From Lophius americanus (lineage: Eukaryota; Chordata; Actinopteri; Lophiiformes; Lophiidae), in the NCBI GenBank assembly GCA_037951165.1, contig JBBDHG010000057.1, positions 12,426,001 through 12,490,000 on the forward strand: DNA of 64,000 nt, read 5' to 3'. The stretch's first letter is position 1. Each line of letters starts with the position of its first letter. Position numbers and translations under genes: made by a program. The notes below the pieces were generated by a model that saw nothing but the letters and a program-made list of their open reading frames with translations, did not search any database and had not been told where the DNA came from. Below are positions 48,401 through 58,480 of this stretch, piece by piece.

Positions 48401-51400
48401 TACTCTGAAATTTGATCTATGCTGTGTAATCACTGCTCACTCACATATGGTAGAATGGGAATCAAGCAAAAATCACCCTTGAATGACCCCATGTGGTCAT
48501 AATGCAGATGGCCGAGGGTCACAGTGTGGACCCCTGGTGTTAAGTTGTCATGTATGGAAGCCGAGGAGGGCTGGGGAAAAGAGGGATTTTCCCCTCTTAC
48601 CGTATGAGACTGAATCTGCACATGTCTGCCAATGAAACTATGTTTAACCTCGGACTAACTGGCATAAGCCTAGTTTATTTAATCGTTTGTAGAAGCTACT
48701 AGCGGATCTAAACCCATTCTTAAAAATTATAATCGATAATTATAATACTTCCAAATAAACTAGAAAATCCAGTTTAAATTGGCTGACTGAAATCACTCCA
48801 GTTAAGACTAACTTAGAATCGGATTTCTCTCATTTTGGAATAATTTTGAAAGGCTTAAGTAAACAGGAAGTGATGAAAGACAGAAACCGCTCCAGCCCCA
48901 GCAACCCTGAACAGGACAAGCGGTAACAGAGAATTAATTAATTCATTAATTTGCATCGTTTTGTTCAATATTACAAAAATATTTAATCCTTCCTATATTT
49001 TAATACAAATTTTATATTAGGTTTGGATCGCTAAGTATTGTGAAGACCTTGCTGTATTCCAAGCGGTTAGTATTAATCTAATAAACAGATTGCCTTTTGG
49101 AAGCTTAATCATAGCCAAATCATGGTGAAAATGTTCTTATATTATAGGTCCCAGCAAAGAATGCGGCGAAATGTCTCCAGAGCTCCCTGTAGACTAGTTT
49201 TAAAAGAAAGCATCATCTGGACCATCATTGACCTAGAAGTATTACATTCGGTATACATGTGTATCATATCAGGAATTATGAACAAGTCTCTTGGTGCTAA
49301 GACGTAAACCTAACAGGATGTCAGCCTGTTTGAATATAATGTGCAAATTGAGGCTGTTTACAGGCGTCGTACATTAACGAACTAATCCTAGAGTATAAAC
49401 CCCATTGACTTCAAATTTGGTAACTGACAAGTTAAGACTATAAGGATTAAAAGTTATTTTTTGATCAACAGTGTAGAAGGTTACGGGGAGGAATATTTAT
49501 GTTTCGCCACGATACATGAAACTGTCATAACTCTACTATTCGTATTATCTGGCCCAAACTTCCCATGGATAAAGGACCAATCCTGAAGACAAACATAAGA
49601 TAATATTCTGCTACAGTGATAGCGCTACCTGGTGGTAACAGGAGTTATTATCACTAATATACGGTTAAGATGTATTTCTTTTTATTGTGGTCTAGAAATC
49701 ATGTCCTGGAACCAAAATATACGACTCTTATTGGTTCGCAAGTGCAACATGGTAGATACAAAGGCTGAAATTATATCTCAATGTGCTCAGCAAGCATCCA
49801 TTTCACAGTGGGATTGCTGGCACAGACCCCAATGAGTTTCAGGTGTGAGGGTCTGATGAAAGCTGCTTGTAGCTATAATTTATGCTCATTTCATATGGCC
49901 ATTTTATTTTAAACGTATAACAATTTTAACAGTGCCACAAGTCAGTCATGTGACTAACGTAATGCTTAATGCAGAGTGACATGCATGTAACTCTAGAAGG
50001 TAGGAGTGGAATGTGGGATATCCAATACAATATCTCAGAAATAAGGTCTTTGTTTCAGAATTGTATTCATATTTTACATAACTGCCATCAATCCTTACCT
50101 TTTATTCCTCTTGAGGTTAGACAAGGCATTAAGTGTAAATACTCTATATAACAACACATGAAAAAGCATCTCCATCTGAATCTTCAATAGTGTCCGCTGT
50201 CTTATGTGCTATAATAATATTAGATTGCACATGTGTAGGTTTTTTTGCACTTTTGATCATCAGGGGGAAATAGAAGATGAAGTAATATCTGCAGAGTAAT
50301 TTTTTCTTCTGCCAAGGGTCAAAATAAAGTCAATGTGTTTACATGCATAATATTGAAAGTGGATAAAGTTCATCTTTCTATCAATACATTGAGAGGATAT
50401 GTGCTACATCCATTCAAAGATCTGGGTATTCAGCTCCAGCTCATTCCAAATTTATGCCCTCCCCACCAGTTTATTCTCATATTGGAGGACTCTTGCCCCT
50501 GGCTGCTTTGTGAAAATCAAGTCTGGAAGACAAATATGCTATCCATCTCACAAAACAACATTTGTTTGCCTTCCAGGGCCTTCCAAACCATTAACAAGAT
50601 TAGAGAGCACACAATGGCAACAATCCCTCTCCGCCCTCCCTGTGTCTCCTCTTTTTTCAGCCCATTCCCATTTTGTTCTCGCTCATTTGCCAGTACAATT
50701 CAGACATTGAGCACTTTGTCTGCACCTCCTCTCCTAAGGGAACTTCAGCACAAATCCTCCTAATGCATGAACAAAGCGGTGGCACATGCACACAGGTACA
50801 AATGAACACGCAGGAGTATAAATTAAAAACAATTAATACATTCAAGCCAAAAGCAAACTCCCTCATACCTACACTCTCCATCCCATTAACTACCCTGCTG
50901 TTCTGCTCCATATGTGCAGCACTAACACAGAGAAATGATGCAAAAATAAATCAACAGAGGTTATATAAATACTATACTGTCCTGGAAAGACTCGCCGTAA
51001 AGCCTGCATGGGCATGTGGACCTCCTTTAAATGGTACAGCACAAGGTGTGATTTTGTGAATGAATATCACACAGATTTCCCCAGTCCTATGTTTGAGGAA
51101 ATATACTCATTTAAAACTAAAGGTATTTTTCTCATTTTGCAGCTCTTAATATATGAGATATGAACAGAGGCATTGGACATGATGCCAGGAGGGCAACAGA
51201 TATCAGTTTCATTAGAGGAATGGAGAGATCCTGTCAAAATATTGATGAATTTTAGAGAGGAACATATACCCTCTTTTCATCAACACCTTAATATATCTCC
51301 CACTGTCCTCTTCCTCACTCCATCCAGTTTACCTCTCTACTCATCTTACTCTTCATTTAACATGTCAATTTACCCTTCGTCAATAAGTAATAAAGTTTGA

Positions 51401-54400
51401 TTACATCCGACTTGTATATTTCTTCTCAAGTGCTCAGGTGGTGTCACACAAATGGCATATCTCATTAAACACCCCCCCTCTTGTCTGTCTTCACTTCTAG
51501 GTGCCTACAGATGTTTCTATTGGTCTGTTGGCAGAGCCCCAGGTGGCCATGTTCTGCGGTAAACTCAACATGCACATCAACGTTCAGAGCGGAAAGTGGG
51601 AGCCGGACGCCCTGGGCACCAAGAGCTGCATTGGTACCAAAGAAGGCATCCTGCAGTACTGCCAGGAGGTAAAGTGTGGGAAGTGTGTTGTTGCTAAATA
51701 ACCAGGAAAACCTTGTTACATAAGAATCAAAGTCTCTTGTATCCAAACTCTCACATTAATAATAATAATAATAATGCCTTATACATATAAAGTGCTGTTC
51801 AAGATATCCAAAGACGTTTTACAGAGTATACTCCTGGACATAGAAGAAGAACTTCTCCATTCAGACGGAGAAGCGGCAAACACACACCTCTCCACATTTG
51901 TACATGTAATGATAAGCATTAATTTGTTAAACAGAGGGACAGACAACCAGTCACACTCACGTTTATATTAAATCTACCAGAAGGGGTGAAGGTTATATAA
52001 AATAAGCCTTCACTGATCTTCCAAAGATATATAAAATTAAAAAACAATACAAACCGTACAATGTCATTCGGAGACAAAACTAATTAACTAATTAACTTAA
52101 TAAATAGCAACAGAGTGAGATAGTGTGACTCTCTCTCTATATGAAATTGAAAGAAAAATGTCAAACCATTTTGAAAAAAGTTCACCGCTGCCCAGACCAG
52201 CATCCTACATTTCACCTCTAGGTCGAAATGACACCCCCATAAATGCGAAAGTAACGTTGCCACAATCTACTGAGACCTCTGAGACATGTAAGGGGACAAG
52301 GTGTCCTGCTTTGGACTGCACAGCATTTTCATCAATTTTCCCCATCCCACATATTGAGACAGCGCCCAACATTTTCACTGGCTGTAGTTTTTATAAACAG
52401 ACACTTTACGACGCTTTGAGCGACCGATGAGCGAATTTCTGTTTGAATTAAGATAATCGTTTATTAATACTTTTATTGAAAAGGAAAGTTATATGATCAA
52501 AATGTATGATTGTCTTTTTTGTAAATTCTACCCTGGACTGGTATTATATTTTATATTCCATTTAAAGCACCTTTAGAATACAGGAAATGGAAGCCATTAT
52601 TTGAATTTAATCTCAGCAGCCTGTCTGTTCTGTTTTATTGAACACAGTTTCGGCAGGTTTACTGTTAAAAACAGGATTGTAGTTTGTATTTGAATAGAAA
52701 AAGGAGAATTACTTTATATACAAATTATATTATTACAGACCGTAGGAAATGTTAAACTTTAGTTTCTTTTGAACTCACAGTATTTACAGTTTAATGATCA
52801 GAAAGTTGCATTCAAAAAAATTTAGTCATATAAGTCTTTCACATTTGGCCGGACCATCAGACTCCTTAGACTCGAGATCAGCCAGAGGTTCTTCACCCAC
52901 CTGCCCACGAACAACGCCTCCCCCTTCCAACATCTGCACATAGAGGTCAAACAAGTAGTTAGCAACTTCAGAAACCAGTGGTTTTCAAAACATTTTAAAT
53001 AATGATCCTCTTGGAATAATTCTTTCCAGCTAAGTATCCCCTGATCAGCTCAAAACTTTTTGGTAGAAACACATACCTTTATGAAGTCATCAGTGTTAGG
53101 TTTTTTGATTTATATATTAACAAACCTGTAAGTTACTTGCTGCGTTTATCAATCAATCAATCAATCAATCAATGAATCAATCTTTATCATATTGTAATCA
53201 GTAGACATCGAGCAGGTCTACAGCAGCAGATACAGCCACCAACCATCTTACCCTGCAGGGTGAAAAAGCACAAAGACTCCAGGGAAGAAGTCAAGTTAGT
53301 GACATGCAACAATCCAGTGACATGTTTTAAAGTGGGAGGGACAGTGAGCGAGGAAGAGACAAAAGCACAGTGCATCATGGGTGATCCCCTAGCAGTCTAA
53401 ACCTATAGTAGTATAGCTAAGAGCTAGCTTAGGCCAGCCTTAATTATAAGATTTATCTTAAAGGGAGGTTTTAAGCCTACTTTTAAATGTAGAGAGGGTT
53501 TCTGCCCCTCCGATCCCAGATTGGGAGATGGTTCCACAGGAGAGGAGCCTGATAGCTGAACGCTCTGGCTCCCATTCTACTTCTGGAGGCGCAAGGGACT
53601 ACAAGTAACCCTGCATGCTGGGAGCGCAGTGCTCTGGTTGGACAATATATACAACTATGAGCTCCTTCAGATACGCTGGTGCCTGACCAGTAAGGGCTTT
53701 GTACGTGAACAGAAGTTCGATTCTAGATTTTACCAGGAACCAATGCAGGGAAGCTAATATGGGAGAGATATGTTTTCTTAACCTGGTTCTGATCAGCCAA
53801 CGTGCACAAGTGTTTCGGAGCAGCCTGGAAGTTAAGAATACATGATATAATTTTTCTCAACTTCTGGCGACAGAACGTGCTGTTTTTTTTAATAAATATT
53901 ACGCGGTTGTTGCTTTGTTTAAGCTCTCTTAATTGATTGATTCTTTCCCCATGATTTCAGCTGTTTTTCTTCCTCATTTCAAATTCAAATGTTGTTGATT
54001 TTCTTCTGTAATTTTACCCCTGCTCACAGTGTAGATCATTTGTTTTGTTATTTGTCGTTTTTGGCAGTTAACAATTGCCTTTAAAATAAGAATACTAAAT
54101 ATAGAATTTGGTTGACTGGACTTTATTTTTCATTTCATTTTTTATTGTATTATTTTAGAATCCATCAATGTTCCAATTGTTTTCTTTGTACTTTGCAAGC
54201 GAGAACAAAAAAAAGCGTCAGAAAGGAAATGATAGAGTTGAAAGACTATGTCTATTTTCCATTTTAGAATCTGAGCCAACATAAAGTTTTTTGGATATCA
54301 GCATTTGTTCTTGCTGATCTTTGGAGGGTACGGAACAATGGGTGGGATGGACTAAGCTGCGGATTTGTTTTCACTCAACAAAATTTTGAATTTGGCAGCA

Positions 54401-57400
54401 TGCCACGATGCCAAAACTTTGCCCAGTAAACAAGCTACTTAATTTTATGCAACTAATTAAGCAGCTAACCAAACCAAAATGCATAAGTACAACAGTGGCC
54501 TCTTTGTTCTGGAAAAGAAAGCCGCAGCCTTTTCATAAATCCACTTTAGTGATAACTGAAGCTGTGATTCCTTTCAGGTACTCTTGTCTGCAGTCACAAG
54601 ATCTGATATTCCAGTATACTGTAGGCACTCACTGCACAAATGGATCTATGTAGGAAAGGTTTTCTGATGGGGGGAGTTGATGCATGATTAGGTTGCTATG
54701 AAAAGCATCTATAACTAAACTCCAAAGAAGATAAGCCAAACTTTCCACAACAAACCTAGCTGTAACAGATGACAAGCTATTCACCTGCAGTGCTGTTTAT
54801 CAATTTTGCTGTGGGCTGCAGGATATTTTGAATGTAATGGAGTTAAATTAACTAGATTGCACCTCACTTGTGGGGCTCAAAGGGCCAATTAATATTTTGA
54901 ATGAACCGTCCCCAATGTCTCTTGTCAGAATTAATTTCCAGTCTATTCAAGCTAATCCACAGACCTTGTTGTGATCAGTTTTTAATGGAGAGGGAAGTGT
55001 CCATCTACCCAACGGATAGATAGATAGATTGACATGCAAGGGGAAACATTCCCTCTGTTTTGATTTTATAACATCTTGAACTCTAAATATTAAAAAGGAA
55101 ACTATAGTGATATGTAGAACTTGAGGATATCCATGTCTATTGTTGAGTGGGGAAACTGTTCTAACATGCGAGATAGTGTAAAGAAACCAAGAAAGCAGGT
55201 AGAAAGGGAAAGAGCATAAAAGAGGAGATGAAAATGAATAATAGGAGTGGGACTTGGCGAGGGATGGCATTTTGATTCAGAGTATTGTGCAGAGCAAGGT
55301 GTCACGCATGACTGAAGGAAACATGAAGGTAAACACATCATTGTTTGCCAAGAAGAAAAGTTTAAGCATTGAAGCAGTGCAAACAAGACAGTTTCCCGTG
55401 CAGAGAACTACATCTGACGATGACATTCATCCACAACTGTCTGTGCAGGTGTACCCAGATCTCCAGATTACCAATGTAGTGGAGGCCAACCAGCCAGTCA
55501 GCATTCAGAACTGGTGCAAGCAGGGGCGCAAGCAGTGTCACAGTCACATGCATATTGTGGTGCCATACCGCTGCCTGGGTGAGTCCCATTAACGTTTTGA
55601 CTTATTCATAGTGTTCAGTGTTCACGTTCTTCAAAAATGGTTCAATTAGAGAGCAAGAGAAATAAAATAAAGATCATTATCTTTGCCTGGTTTCCACCGA
55701 AAGAGTTAATGTGAGTATTGTTTTTACTGCAGTGGGAGAATTTGTGAGCGATGCCCTGCTTGTTCCTGACAAGTGCAAGTTTTTGCACCAGGAACGCATG
55801 AACCAGTGTGAGAGCCACCTGCACTGGCACACAGTAGCCAAGGAGGTGAGTACAAAGACAGAAGCTACTATTTGCAGGGAATGTTAACATTTTGAGGAAC
55901 TCATTGGATTTGCACCACCAGAACCATAGACCAGAACTCTTAAATTAAGCTCTGAGAACATTTTGCCTCCCAGAAAATCCCTGCTTGGGTAATACTTCAC
56001 TAAAGCACAGAAGAAAGCAGGCCGGGGCATCAGGTGGAAATTATCTTTTTGATTAATTGAGTTCACTGGCAACCACTATTTTAGACATTTGCAGGTGCTG
56101 TGTCAAAAATTCTGTTCATTTTTTTCATTTGGGCTTTTTCATTTAGGCTTGGAGACATCAAGGTGGATGTAGAGATGCAACCTTATGACCTTCCTTAGAC
56201 AGCAGGCTGAAGGATGTTCCTTTGACAAAACATTGATATATTGAACTGCAGCTATAAACCAAAGAACAGCAAGAACATTTACTCATCTGTTCTGTCTCTC
56301 TGTAGTCCTGCGGGGACCGAGCCATGAACCTGCACGACTACGGGATGCTGTTGCCATGTGGCATTGATCGTTTCCGAGGTGTGGAGTTTGTGTGCTGTCC
56401 CGCGGAGGCCGAGCGTGATCCTGACAGTGCTGAACAGGACGCTGATGATTCTGATGTTTGGTGGGGTGGAGTAGAGACTGACTACTCTGACAACAGGTAC
56501 ACCCCCCCCACACACACACACACACACAAATGAGAATGAGGTTACAGCACAGTAATGTTTCAGCAAATGTAGATAACGCCACTTGGTGATAGTGGATATA
56601 TCAGATTAAAAGCTTAAACAGAAAGAAAATGCTCCATCTAAACACCCCATTCATAATGAGAAGACCCTTTCTGATTGAAATGTCATGAAATTGTAAGGGG
56701 GTAGAAACCCTTTTGGAATAACGATCAGAAAAACGATTGGGGCATGTAATCGGTGGACAAGCATAATCCCTGGTGAGTGCATGCCCGGCAGCGTGACTCA
56801 CGTGCGTGATGCGAGAATGTAATGATCCTAGACCAGGCAGACAGTTTGTTTTTAATGCAGTTCATTGCAGAGGAAGTAGACCTCTGTGAAAGTCTCTGAC
56901 CATTGGTGGATCTGGGTTTTCAAGATAAAACGCGTGATGAAGAGTTTCTGCGTTAACATTTCATCGACTCATGTCAATGTTAACGTAACATTTTCTGGTG
57001 AGCTAACCACACAAAATGGCCTTGCTAGTTTTGTTACGTTATGTCTTGAAGATGTAATGTCATTCAGATTAAAACAGCTCAGAGGTACCAATAAGGCTTT
57101 CTTGTCATCGTCTTTTCCCTCCTCCCCCGCACCCTCTATCATTCCTCCAGTTGGTGTAAGCCTGCATTATTATCAAGCTGTTGCTTCAATAAAAGCACCG
57201 AAATAACACCAAAATCTGCCTTGGCCACATGACCGACACCCGATCTTCTGATAAAACACGTCATATATTGGTCGCTTCTGTGCTTGTCAGCTGTTCACAG
57301 CTTTTCCAATTGAATGAATTGGTCTATGTAAAGACCAGGTCCTAATCGATCATTACTCATCTAAAAAGTTGACTACAAATATTCTTTCAAAATGATTGCA

Positions 57401-58447
57401 ATCAGAATGAATAAAAAATGTCCATGTGAAATCAGCCATTGATCAGTAAGCACTAAGCCTTAAGGCCTTTTCAACACGTACATGGGAAAAACATACCTTT
57501 TCCCCTGCATTTGGACCTTTAGTGCAGATGTTAACCCTATTAACGGTCACCATAAACGGATACTTTGGAGAAAAAAAGGCTTTTCAAGACTCTGTTTGAG
57601 GTGCTGATGTGTGCACGGGATAACCGAGTATTTCCGAGGTTGTCGGCTATCGGCCCTGTTGGCTTGGCATAGCTCACAGTCTGAGTGAGCGTTCCCTTGT
57701 GGATGGTGGTACTTCTTACTCTGAGCATATGTTGACGAGATTACGTTCCTCAGTCATTGTTTTCATACAAAACAATAACAAATATATATTCAGAATCACT
57801 GGTTGTCCAGTTTTTCTAGGGATGTTAGGATTTAATTGTCATCTTCAGATGTGCCTGTCCTTCCCTTCGTCCCCTTTCTCATCTTCCTTTGTATCCTCAT
57901 TTCATGGTCCCTCTCCTTTCTTCTCCAACTTCTCCTATTTTCTCTATATTTCTCTTTATGCTGTCTGTCCTATACCTTAATCCCTTTCCTCTACCTCCAT
58001 TACTCCAAGTATGGTGCGGGAGCCAGTGCCAGCGGAGCAGGACGAGGAAGCCAGACCATCTGTGGTCGAGGCGGAGGAGGAGGAGGAGGAGGAGGAGGTA
58101 GTCGAGGAAGATGATGATGAAGAGGAGGAGGAAGAGGATGAGGAAGAGAATGTGCTAGACAATGACCACGATGGAGATGGAGAGGAGGATGAAGAAGCAG
58201 TAGGGGAGGAGGATGAGGAGGAAGATGAAGGCTATACTGTTGACACGTTTGACGATGACGAATCTACAACCAACGTTGCCATGACGACAACCACTACCAC
58301 CACCACTGAGTCTGTGGAAGAGGTTGTCAGGGGTAAGGAACATTTCTGACATTTGGTTATCAGGGTATTTTGAGGTAAACATCTTGGAGATGTTGTTGAT
58401 GCAGGGCTTTTGGAGAAAAAATACCACGAGATGACATGAGGTTTCTT

Positions 58448-58480
<33 letters not shown>

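Larger units (their letters stand above)
30415..51500 (+). other. app: app intron 1
   Basis: 21 kb. Contents I can name: TE-like end plus ORF (33430-34104), paired palindromes (35152-35220), hAT fossil (38001-38480), MITE copy 2 (39303-39842), 59-bp palindrome (41482-41540), 11-bp tandem repeat (44628-44665), Tc1 remnant (45690-46090), hairpin (46108-46136), LINE tail (48891-48945) and a dispersed repeat (49350-49890). The stretches 30.5-33.1, 35.7-38.0 and 50-51.5 kb show nothing I recognise. No other gene is supported. Confidence 0.7.
51669..55448 (+). other. app: app intron 2
   Basis: 3.8 kb. It contains an (AAT)n-tailed repeat at 51756-51850 and a large interspersed repeat at 53187-53830. 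The stretch 54-55.4 kb shows nothing I recognise. Confidence 0.7.

Noticed and set aside
50335..50763. 142-codon + strand ORF before app exon 2
   Set aside because: Overlapping frames on both strands, low-complexity end and no homology that I recognise; lies in app intron 1.
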